Shown: positions 43,361 to 53,734, counted from the stretch's first letter. The stretch: DNA of 64,000 nt from an uncultured Eubacterium sp. (GCA_934320655.1 CAKRFN010000009.1:48644-112643); one strand, 5' to 3'. The notes: a model not told the origin generated them from the letters alone. A program made the numbers and translations.

Positions 43361-44261
43361 TGTTTTTGCTTCCTTTTTGTTGTTTTTTGAGTTCCTTTGT
43401 CCGGCGGCTCGCCTCCGCCTTCTTTGCTTTGAGTTCTCTCTTGTGCAGCTTGAGCTGCTTGTATTCATAGCGCGTCCACACGCCGGAATATAAGACGTTG
43501 CGCAAAATATCCGCATGTCTTAAAATGGGCAGCCGTTCAAAAGACTTGGCACATTCTGCCATCATGCTTGTAAGAAGCTGCCTGCAATAGATCTCGTACT
43601 CATCATCGCCGTACACATCCGAGAGGATGTTATACTGCCTGTTTTTCAGATCCTTTTCACAGTCCTCATAGGCATCCATCAGATAAATAAATTTGCCCAT
43701 GTAAAATCCGAAGCACCGCAGTTCCTCCGACCACTCATCCTGCCGCCAGTCAAAGATCTCCGCCAACATCTGTCCGGTCAGCCCCGCAACCAGATCCACA
43801 TTCGTCTCATGGCACTCCTCCGCCTGTGCCAACTGCTCCAGATACTGCTCCAGCGCCGCGCACTGTCTCGGATAGGCAGCTCCAATGCGCTCATAGTCGC
43901 TGCGGAACGCCCGTGCGATCATTTTTTTCGGCACGGAATGCTCATCCCGCCAGTCGTCGAGCGAATTGTGGTACGACAATAAAATATTCATGTCCGCCGC
44001 ATAGCGGGTCGCGTCATTGATCCACACGTTCTGCCTGCGTCCGGGATGCCGCACGCAGTTGTACGCCTGATGCGTATTCTCCAGCTCATACAGCCCGCTC
44101 AGCAAAATAACTAAAAATGTCATATCATAGTTGAGCAGCATCTGCCCCTTTTTGCCGTAAGCCTTTTTCAACTGCTGGCACAGTCCACAGTAATATGCCT
44201 GATATGTGATTTTATTTTCCTCGGTCAGTTCCTTTGCATTCGCGTGAATATATCCAAACAT
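43344..44261 (-). CDS. DUF5685-family protein
   Basis: 305 residues. It begins MFGYIHANAKELTEENKITY and contains YYCGLCQQLKKAYG, the start pattern of DUF5685 proteins, which are helical and of unknown function. The C-terminus is a Lys/Arg-rich helix (RELKAKKAEASRRTKELKK). It lies between a zinc-ribbon membrane protein and a J-domain protein, an order found repeatedly in this family of bacteria. Confidence 0.8.
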   Translation of the reverse strand: MFGYIHANAKELTEENKITYQAYYCGLCQQLKKAYGKKGQMLLNYDMTFLVILLSGLYELENTHQAYNCVRHPGRRQNVWINDATRYAADMNILLSYHNSLDDWRDEHSVPKKMIARAFRSDYERIGAAYPRQCAALEQYLEQLAQAEECHETNVDLVAGLTGQMLAEIFDWRQDEWSEELRCFGFYMGKFIYLMDAYEDCEKDLKNRQYNILSDVYGDDEYEIYCRQLLTSMMAECAKSFERLPILRHADILRNVLYSGVWTRYEYKQLKLHKRELKAKKAEASRRTKELKKQQKGSKNSGKSL

Positions 44262-44271
44262 CTACGTTTCC

Positions 44272-44673
44272 TCAGCTTCTGCGAATAAATTCCGTTTTAC
44301 ATTTCGGACAGGTAATACAGATCTTGCCGCGTCCTTTCGGCACGCGCACCTTCTGGCTGCACTGCGGACATTTATAAAAATGGTAGATCTTCCGCTGCTC
44401 CATGTGTGTTTTTGTTTTCTGTTTCTTAACCGCCAGCCCGTAGCGCCAGTTCAAAAACTTCTGGTTCTGCGCACTCATTTTCGTAATATTTTTCGAAAAC
44501 ATCCGGTAATAACAGTAGACGAGCAGCGCGATGCCCGCAATATAAAAAATTGTCCAGCGTGTGAACAGGGATAACACCAGCAGTGCCAGCGTGATTCCCA
44601 GATAAACTCTGGACAACTGATCATTTCCATATCTTCCATACATAAACTGCTGCATTTTTTCACGAAATCTCAT
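44272..44673 (-). CDS. small membrane protein with C-terminal zinc ribbon
   Basis: 133 residues from the ATG at 44673, with GAGGTGG ahead; an upstream extension to 44754 has no ribosome site. Two membrane helices occupy about 20-55, and the C-terminus has a zinc ribbon (KCPQCSQKVRVPKG, ITCPKC). First gene of the set with DUF5685 and the J-domain protein. Function unknown. Confidence 0.75.
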   Translation of the reverse strand: MRFREKMQQFMYGRYGNDQLSRVYLGITLALLVLSLFTRWTIFYIAGIALLVYCYYRMFSKNITKMSAQNQKFLNWRYGLAVKKQKTKTHMEQRKIYHFYKCPQCSQKVRVPKGRGKICITCPKCKTEFIRRS

Positions 44674-44776
44674 ATGTCCACCTCGATACCTTTTAATAAA
44701 AGGTATGTTAAATCGTTTTTGAGGCTTCGTCAATAAATATGCGTCAGATTTCATATTTTTTTAATAAATGCACAAA

Positions 44777-45115
44777 TTGAGCAGAACGATAAGCCGGGTT
44801 ATGTCGTTGGATGATCATCTATCTAGGACGTATGTTGCCATACGCCTCAAGCGACCTACCTGAAGCTGGCGGGCCACGTCATCGCTTCGTTCTGGTCTTG
44901 CTTCGGATGGGGTTTACAGAGCTACGGCTGTTACCAGCCGCACGGTAGTCTCTTACACTGCCTTTCCACCCTTACCACTGCACGCAGTGGCGGTTTATTT
45001 CTGTTGCACTGGCCTGGGAGTCACCTCCACCGGACGTTATCCGGCATCCTGCCCTATGAAGCCCGGACTTTCCTCACCTGCGCAATGCGCAGCCGCGATC
45101 ATCTGTTCTGCTCAA
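44777..45115 (-). ncRNA. rnpB: RNase P RNA, class A
   Basis: On the minus strand the RNA shows the universal RNase P cores: GGAAAGTCCGGGCTTC near the 5' end, AACAGAAATA, GGGTGGAAAGGCAGTGTAAG, TAAACCCCATCCG and a 3' part with CAGGTAGG and CATAACCCGGCTTATC. The 5' and 3' ends pair through TTGAGCAGAAC and GTTCTGCTCAA, which set the borders. The GGTAACAGCC loop and overall layout are of the ancestral class A type rather than the Bacillus class B type. It matures tRNA 5' ends. End positions are accurate to a few bases. Confidence 0.95.
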
Positions 45116-45223
45116 TCAAGTGTCTATTATGCCATGTTCTGTATGAAAATTCAAGTGAAAGTTCTCTGCCTGCGGCTTATGCATGTGCCAGTTCCGCACG
45201 CGCCACTCGCAAAGACATCTTTC

Positions 45224-46876
45224 CTATACGTTAAAGCAACTGCCGCCGATAAATTCACGCACAAGCGAATTGTGGTGGATATTCTCACTCGGCATCGGCA
45301 GGAAGTAGTCGAGGAATTTTAACAGGCGTTTTGCCTCCACATACTCCGGCGCGGTCTTTGGAATGTTGAATAACAACGGCTCCGCGTAAACCTTGAGCAC
45401 CGCCAGCTCATACAGCAGCGCGGAATTAAACACATAATCCGCACATTCCTGAAACGGGAAAATATATTTTTCCTCACCCCTGCGCACCGAATCCCACATC
45501 GCGATCGTCTCCTGCGCGGTCGTATTGCGCGTTCTCGCATCGCGCACAATTCTGCGGATCAACCGTCCGTCTGTGGTCGGCAGTGCATTGTGCTCATCGA
45601 TCGCAAGCTGCGTGAGCGCACTGATATAGATCTTGAATTTGCTGTCCGCGGGCAGGGAATAAGATAATTTATCATCCAGTCCGTGAATGCCCTCGATGAC
45701 TAATACATCATCCGGTCCAAGCTGCATGTATTTTCCGCGGTATTCACGCTTTCCGGTCTTGAAATTGAAGATCGGCAGCTCGACGCGCTCGCCTGCGAGC
45801 AGCGCAGACATATCCTTATTAAATAGCTCGATATCCAGCGCCTCGAGACATTCAAAATCATAATTGCCGTTCTCGTCGCGCGGTGTCTTGTCGCGATCCA
45901 GATAGTAGTCATCGAGCGGAATCGGGTGCGGTTTCATGCCCATCGCGGATAAATGGATCGACAGGCGGTGTGAAAATGTCGTTTTTCCAGATGAGGACGG
46001 ACCTGCGATCATGATAAACTTTTTCTGCCCCGCACGCGCAATGATGCCTGCCAGTTCACCGATCTGTGCCTCCATCTGTGCTTCCTGCATGAGCATAATA
46101 TCCTGAATCCTGCCACTCGCAATCGCCTCATCCAGCTCGCCGATGTTTTTCACGCCCATCTTCGCGCCCCACTCACTGCTCGCACGCTGTGTCGCAAACA
46201 GCTTGTCGGACGGCTCAAACGACTCGACAATGCCGGTTTTCGGCTCCGGATACAGCAGCACAAAGCCGTCGCGGTAAGCGGTCAGCCCAAAGCCGGTCAC
46301 ATAACCGGTAGACGGCAGCATGTAGCCGTAAAAATAGTCCTTATAGCCATCCAGCTCATAAATATTCACCGATGAGCTGCGCCGGTAGCCAAACAGCTTT
46401 TCCTTGTCTGTCATGCCAAGCTCATGAAACAGCCTGATCGCCTTTGCGGTAGAAATGCTCTCCTTTTTGATCGGCAGATTCTTCTCCGCGATCTGCTTCA
46501 TTTTTTCGGATAACTGCTCCAGAAACGCCTCCGTGACCGGCTGATCGGTACCCTCCAGCTCGCAGTACTGGCCGTTTCCGGTCGTCTGTAACACATGCAC
46601 ATCCACGCCCTGCGCTCCGAGCAGCTCATCGACCGCCTTTTGCAGCAGCAGAATTTCTGTGCGCCGGTACGCCTTGATGCCTGCCTTATCCGCAGTCGTG
46701 ACAAAGGTAAGCGCTCCGTCCTCCTCGACCTGCTTATTCAGCTCCCGCAGTCTGCCGTTAAAATAGGCGAGCGCGATCTGCTGGTCATAGTCCTTCTGAT
46801 GCTCCTTTGCGATCTGCTCATAGGTCGTACCCGCTTCGTATACGGCCTCTTTTCCTGCTATCGTAATCTTACACAT
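45224..46876 (-). CDS. nucleoside (uridine-type) kinase with N-terminal TGS/ThrRS-like domains
   Basis: 550 residues from the ATG at 46876, with a GGGGGG run ahead. The first 60 residues resemble a TGS domain (MCKITIAGKEAVYEAGTTYEQIA), 60-210 a threonyl-tRNA-synthetase-like second domain, and about 285-490 a uridine-kinase P-loop domain with AGPSSSGKTTFS and DDYYLDRDKTP. This triple build is common in Clostridia and annotated nucleoside kinase; the role of the N-terminal parts is unknown. It trails the dgt-dnaG-rpoD operon. Confidence 0.85.
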   Translation of the reverse strand: MCKITIAGKEAVYEAGTTYEQIAKEHQKDYDQQIALAYFNGRLRELNKQVEEDGALTFVTTADKAGIKAYRRTEILLLQKAVDELLGAQGVDVHVLQTTGNGQYCELEGTDQPVTEAFLEQLSEKMKQIAEKNLPIKKESISTAKAIRLFHELGMTDKEKLFGYRRSSSVNIYELDGYKDYFYGYMLPSTGYVTGFGLTAYRDGFVLLYPEPKTGIVESFEPSDKLFATQRASSEWGAKMGVKNIGELDEAIASGRIQDIMLMQEAQMEAQIGELAGIIARAGQKKFIMIAGPSSSGKTTFSHRLSIHLSAMGMKPHPIPLDDYYLDRDKTPRDENGNYDFECLEALDIELFNKDMSALLAGERVELPIFNFKTGKREYRGKYMQLGPDDVLVIEGIHGLDDKLSYSLPADSKFKIYISALTQLAIDEHNALPTTDGRLIRRIVRDARTRNTTAQETIAMWDSVRRGEEKYIFPFQECADYVFNSALLYELAVLKVYAEPLLFNIPKTAPEYVEAKRLLKFLDYFLPMPSENIHHNSLVREFIGGSCFNV

Positions 46877-46911
46877 ATATGATCCCCCCAATCCTGCATG
46901 ACACTACTATC

Positions 46912-47697
46912 TTATAATACAACGAACGGGTCGTTTCGTTCCTGCGCAACCGCCTCGATCTGCGGCAGTTCACGGCTTACATATTCCTGCATATCGGAAA
47001 TAAAAATATGCTCAATGCCGTAATGTCCGGCATCTATGATGCACAGTCCCTGCGCAACCGCATCGATGCCGCTGTGATGATCGATATCCCCTGTGATGAA
47101 CACCTGCGCCCCCTGGCACAGTGCATCGCCGATCATGCTCTTTCCCGCTCCCGGACAGACCGCCACGCGGCTGACCGGCTTTTCCAGATCCCCGAATATT
47201 TTGACGGTCTGCAAGCCAAACCGCTGCTTGACCTGATCGCCCAACTGTTTCAGTGAGCAGCCCTCGCGCATATTTCCGATCGTTCCGATACCGTAGAGCT
47301 GCCCTTCCCGCTCAAACAGATCGCCGAGCGGTGCTTCTACCGGAATACCCAGACGCTCCGCCGCCAGCGTTCCCATGCGTGCCGCATCATAATTGGTGTG
47401 CATCGCATAGCAGCTGATGCCTGCCTGCAAAAGCTTTACCACACGCGCGCTGATGAACTCATCCGTGTTGATCTTTTTTAACGGCGAAAAAATCATCGGG
47501 TGGTGTGTGAGCAAAAGCTGCGCCCCGCACGCCTGTGCCTGTGCGATCGCGGTCTCATCCGCATCCAGCGCAATAAATATTTTTGATATCTCCTGCGCGC
47601 GGTCGCCGACCAGCAGTCCGACATTATCCCATTCCTGCGCATAAGCCTCCGGCGCAAGGTCTGTGAGTTTTTTAATCACATCCTGTAATATCATCAT
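46912..47697 (-). CDS. Nif3-like dinuclear metal-centre protein
   Basis: 261 residues. Metal ligands are visible in LLLTHHPMIF and near the C-terminus in DAGHYGIEH. The family forms hexameric toroids with two metals and has been linked to GTP cyclohydrolase I type 2 annotation, without firm function. It overlaps trmK by four bases, the usual clostridial order rpoD-trmK-nif3. Confidence 0.92.
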   Translation of the reverse strand: MMILQDVIKKLTDLAPEAYAQEWDNVGLLVGDRAQEISKIFIALDADETAIAQAQACGAQLLLTHHPMIFSPLKKINTDEFISARVVKLLQAGISCYAMHTNYDAARMGTLAAERLGIPVEAPLGDLFEREGQLYGIGTIGNMREGCSLKQLGDQVKQRFGLQTVKIFGDLEKPVSRVAVCPGAGKSMIGDALCQGAQVFITGDIDHHSGIDAVAQGLCIIDAGHYGIEHIFISDMQEYVSRELPQIEAVAQERNDPFVVL

Positions 47698-48437
47698 CCA
47701 TTACCCGCTTTCATGTATGTCTGTGCTGCCTCATTGCGTGCGATCTGCTGATACAGCTCATCCCTGCGCTGTGCGATCCGTGCCCCGCCGATCTGCGCAT
47801 CCGGCAGCCCCCGCAGGATCTGTTCACACTGTGCATGCTCCTTTTGCAGATATTTCGCCAGCACCGGATGCCTCTGCATCAGCAGACGACAGCCGTATGC
47901 ATCCGTGACGGAAAGCTCCAGTCCGCACGACTGTGCACATGCGGCATCATCCGACGCACGTTTCGGCAGAATCCGCAAAATCGGATAAAATTTGCCATCC
48001 TCCAGCACGAGATCCTCCTGCGCCACACAATAATTCTGTTCCCGCAGAAAACGCCGCACACCTGCCAGCTCCGACTGCGGCTCGATCACGAGCTGATCGA
48101 GTGACCGCACGACTGCCTCTCCGCGGGATAAAATATCCATGATCAGATTGCCGCCCATACCGGCGATCACAACCGCATCCGCCTCACCCGGCTGCAGCCG
48201 TTCCAGCCCATTTGACAGCCTCGTTTGTATGTAATTTTCCAACTGTTCCTCCGCAATATGCGCACACGCGCGCTGCAGAGGTCCTTCACCTATATCCATC
48301 GCGACCGCGCGCCGGATACAGCCGTTTTTGATCAGATAAATCGGCAGATAGCCGTGGTCACAGCCTACATCTGCCAGCATATCTGCGGGCTGCACCTGTG
48401 CTGCGATGTGCAACAGACGATTCGACAGCCGGTTCAT
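47694..48437 (-). CDS. trmK: tRNA (adenine22-N1)-methyltransferase
   Basis: 247 residues. The SAM site is ADVGCDHGYLPIYLI, followed by VVIAGMGGNLIMDIL and QLVIEPQSE. It methylates A22 of tRNAs. It starts one base after the rpoD stop and overlaps nif3. Confidence 0.93.
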   Translation of the reverse strand: MNRLSNRLLHIAAQVQPADMLADVGCDHGYLPIYLIKNGCIRRAVAMDIGEGPLQRACAHIAEEQLENYIQTRLSNGLERLQPGEADAVVIAGMGGNLIMDILSRGEAVVRSLDQLVIEPQSELAGVRRFLREQNYCVAQEDLVLEDGKFYPILRILPKRASDDAACAQSCGLELSVTDAYGCRLLMQRHPVLAKYLQKEHAQCEQILRGLPDAQIGGARIAQRRDELYQQIARNEAAQTYMKAGNG

Positions 48438-48438
48438 A

Positions 48439-49596
48439 TTACTCCAGATAATCCTTCAGTTTTCTGCTGCGACTCGGATGGCGCAGCTTGCGGAGTGCCT
48501 TTGCCTCGATCTGACGGATACGCTCACGGGTGACATTAAACTCCCTGCCGACCTCCTCAAGAGTGCGCGCACGGCCGTCCTCAAGACCAAAACGAAGTGT
48601 CAGTACCTTTTTCTCACGCTCTGTCAGTGTGCCGAGCACTTCCTCAAGCTGCTCCTTGAGCAGGGTAAATGCAGCCGCATCCGCGGGCACGGGCACATTG
48701 TCATCCTGAATAAAGTCGCCGAGGTGGGAATCCTCCTCCTCACCGATCGGAGTCTCCAGTGATACCGGCTCCTGCGAAATCTTTAAAATCTCACGCACAC
48801 GCTCGACCGGCATATTCATCTCTGCCGCGATCTCCTCCGGGCTCGGCTCTCTGCCCAGCTCCTGCAAAAGCTGTCTCGATACACGGATCAGCTTGTTGAT
48901 CGTCTCTACCATATGCACAGGGATACGGATGGTACGCGCCTGATCCGCGATCGCACGTGTGATCGCCTGTCTGATCCACCATGTCGCGTAGGTGGAAAAC
49001 TTATATCCCTTCCGGTAATCGAACTTTTCTACTGCCTTGATCAGACCGAGATTGCCCTCCTGAATCAGATCGAGAAACAGCATACCGCGTCCGACATAGC
49101 GCTTTGCGATGCTGACAACGAGACGCAGGTTTGCCTCCGCCAGACGCTGCTTTGCCTCCATGTCACCCAGCTCCATTCGCTTTGCCAGCTCGATCTCATC
49201 CTCTGCGGACAACAGCGGCACTTTACCGATCTCCTTGAGGTACATGCGCACCGGATCCTCGATGCTGACTCCGTCAGGCACCGACAGGTCGATCTGCTCT
49301 ACTTCTACCTCGTCATCGTCATCCAGCAGAATATCCTCGTCATCATCATCGGAAATACGCAGCACATCGATGTTGTGAGTCTCCAAAAACTCCAAAATTT
49401 CCTCGAACTGCTCTGCATTCAGATTCATATCCTTAAAATACTCACTGATCTCCTGATACTCCAGCATATTCTTTTTCTTCTTTGCCATCTCCAGCAGCTC
49501 ATTGAGTTTTACCTGAAACTGCTCCGAGGTCACACCATTTGCTGTTGTCTCAGCCGCCTTTTCAGTTTTTGCTTTGGTAGATTTCTTGTTTTCCAT
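48439..49596 (-). CDS. rpoD: primary sigma factor RpoD/SigA
   Basis: 385 residues. Region 1.2 (DPVRMYLKEIGKVPLLSAE), region 2 with RKGYKFSTYATWWIRQAI reading the -10 box, region 3 and region 4.2 (EEVGREFNVTRERIRQIEAK) reading the -35 box are complete. Region 1.1 is short and followed by a very acidic stretch (DDDDEDILLDDDDEVEVE). It fits the TTGACA/TATAAT promoters found throughout the window. It lies behind dnaG and before trmK. Confidence 0.97.
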   Translation of the reverse strand: MENKKSTKAKTEKAAETTANGVTSEQFQVKLNELLEMAKKKKNMLEYQEISEYFKDMNLNAEQFEEILEFLETHNIDVLRISDDDDEDILLDDDDEVEVEQIDLSVPDGVSIEDPVRMYLKEIGKVPLLSAEDEIELAKRMELGDMEAKQRLAEANLRLVVSIAKRYVGRGMLFLDLIQEGNLGLIKAVEKFDYRKGYKFSTYATWWIRQAITRAIADQARTIRIPVHMVETINKLIRVSRQLLQELGREPSPEEIAAEMNMPVERVREILKISQEPVSLETPIGEEEDSHLGDFIQDDNVPVPADAAAFTLLKEQLEEVLGTLTEREKKVLTLRFGLEDGRARTLEEVGREFNVTRERIRQIEAKALRKLRHPSRSRKLKDYLE

Positions 49597-49669
49597 CCTG
49601 TTTCCATCCTCTCGTGGTTAATATCATTTTGTCCTATTTTTCATCATTTTATGTAATCGGAATCACGTA

Positions 49670-51430
49670 TCAGCGTTTGTTCGCCTTTGCAGCATCGATA
49701 AAACGCTGCATCTCTTCGAGACTCGTCACATCCACCTGCGCTTTTTTCATCTCCAGACTCTCCCGCCGGATTCTGCCTATCACATCCCGCAGCGCCTTTT
49801 CCTGTTCCTGCGGGGAAGTCAGCTCCGGCAGCCTTGCATGAAACAGTCCTGCCACACGGCTCTGCTCCTCATCGTCTGAAAAATGACTGATGATCTGTGC
49901 CGGATTCGGCGTGCCGTTTTCATATTGCTCATACAATAGCTCTGCCACCTGCCGGTACAACGGCTCCGAAAAATCCTCCGGGCGGATCTCGTCCCTGACG
50001 CCCTCATAGAGCTCCGGGCGGTCGCTCAGCCATGTCAAAAGCAGCTTCTGTGCCTGTAAATTGGCGTTTTCCGGCTTGTTTTTATGGTTCATGCCGGACT
50101 TTAGCTGCTGCGGCTGTGGCTCCGTTCCCTTTCCGTAACCTCTGGCTCCCAGTGTATTCACCAGTTTTCGCAGTTGTTCATAGCTGATATGATAGTGTTC
50201 CGCCGTCGCCGTGATATAATTCTCGCGCTCCAGCTCCTCCTGAAAGCCTAACAGCCTCCGCGCCAGCTCATTGTGGAACGCAGTCTTGCTTTCCGGATCT
50301 CTCATATCATAATTCTGCTCTAAAATACGCAGTTCAAAGAAAAAGCTGTTTTCCGCCACATCGATGCGTTTTTGAAATTCCTCCGCGCCGAGCGCCTTGA
50401 TAAATTCATCCGGATCCTTGTACGGCTCCATATGGATGACCTTTGCAGTCAGCCCGACCTCTTTTAAAATCGGTATTGCACGCAGCGCTGCCTTGATGCC
50501 CGCGCCATCGCTGTCGAACGTCAGATAGACCTCCTTCGTATAGCGTTTGAGCAGGCTCGCATGTCCGGTCGTAAATGCCGTTCCGAGCGAAGCGACCGCA
50601 TTGTCAAAGCCTGCCTGATGCAGTGCGATCACATCCATATAGCCTTCACACAGGAGCATCTGCGGCTTTTTCGTCATGCGCGCCAGATGCAGCGCGTAGA
50701 GATTTCTCGACTTGTCAAAAATCGGTGTCTCCGGCGAATTCAGGTATTTCGGTTCGCCCTCACCCATCACTCTGCCACCGAAGCCGATGACCTTTCCACG
50801 CATATCCATGATCGGGAACATCGCACGGTTCCAGAATTTGTCGTGTCCGCCACGTTTTTCATCAAACGTGACCAGACCGGACTCCTTGAGCAGCCCATCC
50901 TCATAGCCCTTGCTCTTTAAATAGCGGTACAGGTCATCGCTGTACTTATCCGAATAGCCGAGCCCGAATTTGCGCATCGTCTCATCGGAGAGCTCCCGTT
51001 TGTGGAAATAATCATACGCCTGTCTGCCACGCGGACTGCGCAGCAGTGCATAGTAATATTTTGCAGCTTCCTTCTGCACCTCCAGCAGACGGCTGCGTTT
51101 ATCCGCCTGCTGCTTTGCCTCCCGCGACGGCTCGACCACGGGCAGCTCCACACCGGCGCGCCCCGCCAGCTCCTGCAATACCTCCGGAAACGTCGCGTTT
51201 TCATAATTCATCAGAAACGTAATCACATTTCCCCCTGCTCCGCAGCCGAAACAGTAATACATCTGCTTTCCCGCAGAGACGGTAAACGATCCGGTCTTTT
51301 CATTGTGAAACGGGCACAGACCCACATAGTTGCTGCCACGCTTGTGCAGCTTTACATACTGGGAGATCACATCCACGATATCTGTGCGTGAACGTACCTC
51401 CTCAACGATATCATCGGAATAAAAAGGCAT
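49670..51430 (-). CDS. dnaG: DNA primase
   Basis: 586 residues. The N-terminal zinc finger is CPFHNEKTGSFTV with YYCFGCGAGG, the TOPRIM core contains LLCEGYMDVIALHQAGF and TFDSDGAG, and the C-terminal helicase-binding region is present. It makes RNA primers for replication. It begins one base after the stop of the dGTPase-like gene. Confidence 0.97.
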   Translation of the reverse strand: MPFYSDDIVEEVRSRTDIVDVISQYVKLHKRGSNYVGLCPFHNEKTGSFTVSAGKQMYYCFGCGAGGNVITFLMNYENATFPEVLQELAGRAGVELPVVEPSREAKQQADKRSRLLEVQKEAAKYYYALLRSPRGRQAYDYFHKRELSDETMRKFGLGYSDKYSDDLYRYLKSKGYEDGLLKESGLVTFDEKRGGHDKFWNRAMFPIMDMRGKVIGFGGRVMGEGEPKYLNSPETPIFDKSRNLYALHLARMTKKPQMLLCEGYMDVIALHQAGFDNAVASLGTAFTTGHASLLKRYTKEVYLTFDSDGAGIKAALRAIPILKEVGLTAKVIHMEPYKDPDEFIKALGAEEFQKRIDVAENSFFFELRILEQNYDMRDPESKTAFHNELARRLLGFQEELERENYITATAEHYHISYEQLRKLVNTLGARGYGKGTEPQPQQLKSGMNHKNKPENANLQAQKLLLTWLSDRPELYEGVRDEIRPEDFSEPLYRQVAELLYEQYENGTPNPAQIISHFSDDEEQSRVAGLFHARLPELTSPQEQEKALRDVIGRIRRESLEMKKAQVDVTSLEEMQRFIDAAKANKR

Positions 51431-51431
51431 T

Positions 51432-52451
51432 TTAATTCACCTGCCATGCCAGCGGGACAAAAAACTCATTGAACTTGGCAATCGCATACTGATCTGTCAT
51501 GCCCGCGATATAATCACAGACGACACGATCCTGTTTCTCACCTGCATCGATCATGCGTGTAAACTGCTCCGGCATGATCTCCGGCCGCTCCATATAATAA
51601 AAGAACAGCTTGCGCAGCAATTCCTTCGCCTTCGTCTCCTCTGTCTTGGCGATCGAATTGCGGTACAGGTTGTCAAACATGAACTGCCGCAATCCGGTCA
51701 TCGCTTCTGCGACGTCGGGAGACATACAGATGTCATTTTTGTCCATGCTGTTGATAATAATATTATGTACGAGTGTATCTAAGCGGTCCTTCGTCGAATG
51801 TCCAAGAACCTCCCGGTATTGCAGCGGAATATCTTCCTCCGTCAGTATCCGCGCACGGATCGCGTCGTCAATATCGTGGTTGATATAGGCGATCTTATCG
51901 GATAAACGCACGATCCGCCCCTCTAACGTATGCGGCATGAGGCTCGTCTGATGATTGCGGATGCCATCTCTGACCTCCCATGTCAGGTTCAGTCCCTCGC
52001 CGCCCTTTTCCAGACACTCCACAACGCGCACACTCTGTTCGTTATGTGCAAAACCACCCTCGCACAGCTCGTTTAACACATGCTCACCGGCATGTCCAAA
52101 CGGCGTGTGTCCGAGATCGTGTCCGAGCGCAATCGCCTCCACGAGATCCTCATTCAGCCGCAGCGCTTTTGCGATCGTGCGGGCATTCTGGGATACCTCC
52201 AGCGTGTGCGACAGCCGCGTGCGGTAATGGTCGCCTTTGGGTGTCAGGAATACCTGCGTCTTGTTTTTCAAACGCCGGAATGCCTTGCTGTGCAAAATCC
52301 GGTCGCGGTCTCTCTGAAAAACCGGACGGATATCACACTGCGGCTCTTCCCGGTCTCTGCCGATCGAATTTTCATCCAGACAGGCATAGGGGCTCAGCAT
52401 CGTGTGCTGCCGTCGTTCCAATTCTTCCCGAATGGTCATATGTTGTTTCAT
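51432..52451 (-). CDS. HD-domain dGTPase-like triphosphohydrolase
   Basis: 339 residues. The HD metal site is seen in RTRLSHTLEVSQ and AIALGHDLGHTPFGHAGE, and the N-terminal KAFRRLKNKTQVF is typical of Dgt-like proteins. It hydrolyses dGTP or other dNTPs to nucleoside and triphosphate. It heads the macromolecular-synthesis operon. A second ATG four codons in is an equally possible start. Confidence 0.92.
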   Translation of the reverse strand: MKQHMTIREELERRQHTMLSPYACLDENSIGRDREEPQCDIRPVFQRDRDRILHSKAFRRLKNKTQVFLTPKGDHYRTRLSHTLEVSQNARTIAKALRLNEDLVEAIALGHDLGHTPFGHAGEHVLNELCEGGFAHNEQSVRVVECLEKGGEGLNLTWEVRDGIRNHQTSLMPHTLEGRIVRLSDKIAYINHDIDDAIRARILTEEDIPLQYREVLGHSTKDRLDTLVHNIIINSMDKNDICMSPDVAEAMTGLRQFMFDNLYRNSIAKTEETKAKELLRKLFFYYMERPEIMPEQFTRMIDAGEKQDRVVCDYIAGMTDQYAIAKFNEFFVPLAWQVN

Positions 52452-52552
52452 CCTTCCTTTTTGATTGCTTCAACAACCGACGTTCCTAGTATATATATTC
52501 CGTGCTTTTGACAAATTTCCTTTTTCGTTTAAAAAATTCCCCCAATTACCGC

Positions 52553-53734
52553 TCAATATTTGTAAATTTTATCTGCGACGAACTTTGCAGCCTGATAAAC
52601 CGGACTCTCCATCCGCCGTTTCACGTTCTTTAATTCCTCGCGGATGTGTATCTGCTGCGGACAGTGCTTCTCGCATTTTCCGCAACCGACACATTTCGAC
52701 GCCACCGTCTTGTCCTGCCGGAGTGTCGTACACATGAAATACGCCGCCATTCCACTGAACCAGCTATCCGTGTAGCTGCGGTTGTACGCCTGAAAACAGG
52801 TCGGAATGTCCACACCCTGCGGGCAGGGCATGCAATAGCCGCATCCCGTACACCCGACTTTGACGCTGCGGTTGATCTCTGTCTTGACACGCTCAAACAC
52901 TGCAAGCTCCTGCTCACTCATCGCATGTGCGCGTGCATCGGATGCGATCCGGCAGTTTTCCTCTACCTGTGCGACATCGTTCATGCCTGATAAAATCACA
53001 TTCACCTGCTCATGATTCCAGATCCAGCGCAAGCCCCACTCTGCGGGACTCCGGCTGCTGTCTGCCGCCGCAAATTCCTTTTTGGCAGCCTCCGGAAGCT
53101 GGTTGACGAGTCTGCCGCCCCGCAGCGGCTCCATGATGATAACCGGAATCCCCTTTTGATGTGCATAGTTCAGACCCTCGATACCCGCCTGTGTATACTC
53201 ATCCATATAGTTATACTGGATCTGGCAGAAATCCCAGTCGTATGCGTCGATCAGCTCTTTAAACTTCGCCGATCCTCCGTGAAAAGAAAAGCCGATATTT
53301 CTGATCGCGCCGGATGCCTTTTTCTCACTGATCCACTCCCGGATTCCAAGCTCCGTGAGGCGCTGCCAGGTCGCCGGGTCATTTAACATATGCATCAGAT
53401 AATAATCAATGTAATCGGTCTGCAGGCGCTCCAATTCTTCCGCAAAGTAGCGCTCCATATCCTCGATCTTCTTAATATAGTAATGCGGCAGCTTTGTGGC
53501 GATCTTTACGCGGTCGCGATAGCCGTATTTTGCAAGGAATTTTCCGAGGCATACCTCACTGCCCCCGTAGGTGTATGCCGTATCGAAATAGTTGACACCG
53601 CGCTCCACCGCCAGCGCCATCTCTTTTTCCGCTTTCTCCTGATCGATCGCCGTGCCCTTTTTCGTATAGCGCAGACAGCCGTAACCGAGGATCGAGAGTT
53701 GATCCCCATTTTTTTGATTGGTACGATATTGCAT
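52553..53734 (-). CDS. aldo-keto reductase with C-terminal ferredoxin-like clusters
   Basis: 393 residues. The TIM-barrel part has DTAYTYGGSE (catalytic Tyr), IATKLPH (Lys) and YYLMHMLND (His). The C-terminal 100 residues carry two [4Fe-4S] motifs, CTGCGYCMPCPQGV and CVGCGKCEKHCPQ. This is the frequent anaerobe form whose physiological substrate is unknown. It is a single gene beside tRNA-Leu. Confidence 0.9.
   Translation of the reverse strand: MQYRTNQKNGDQLSILGYGCLRYTKKGTAIDQEKAEKEMALAVERGVNYFDTAYTYGGSEVCLGKFLAKYGYRDRVKIATKLPHYYIKKIEDMERYFAEELERLQTDYIDYYLMHMLNDPATWQRLTELGIREWISEKKASGAIRNIGFSFHGGSAKFKELIDAYDWDFCQIQYNYMDEYTQAGIEGLNYAHQKGIPVIIMEPLRGGRLVNQLPEAAKKEFAAADSSRSPAEWGLRWIWNHEQVNVILSGMNDVAQVEENCRIASDARAHAMSEQELAVFERVKTEINRSVKVGCTGCGYCMPCPQGVDIPTCFQAYNRSYTDSWFSGMAAYFMCTTLRQDKTVASKCVGCGKCEKHCPQQIHIREELKNVKRRMESPVYQAAKFVADKIYKY

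Noticed and set aside
44777..45115. Small coding frames at 44987-45322 on the plus strand
   Set aside because: They fall on the RNase P RNA gene, whose universal core sequences are unmistakable on the minus strand.
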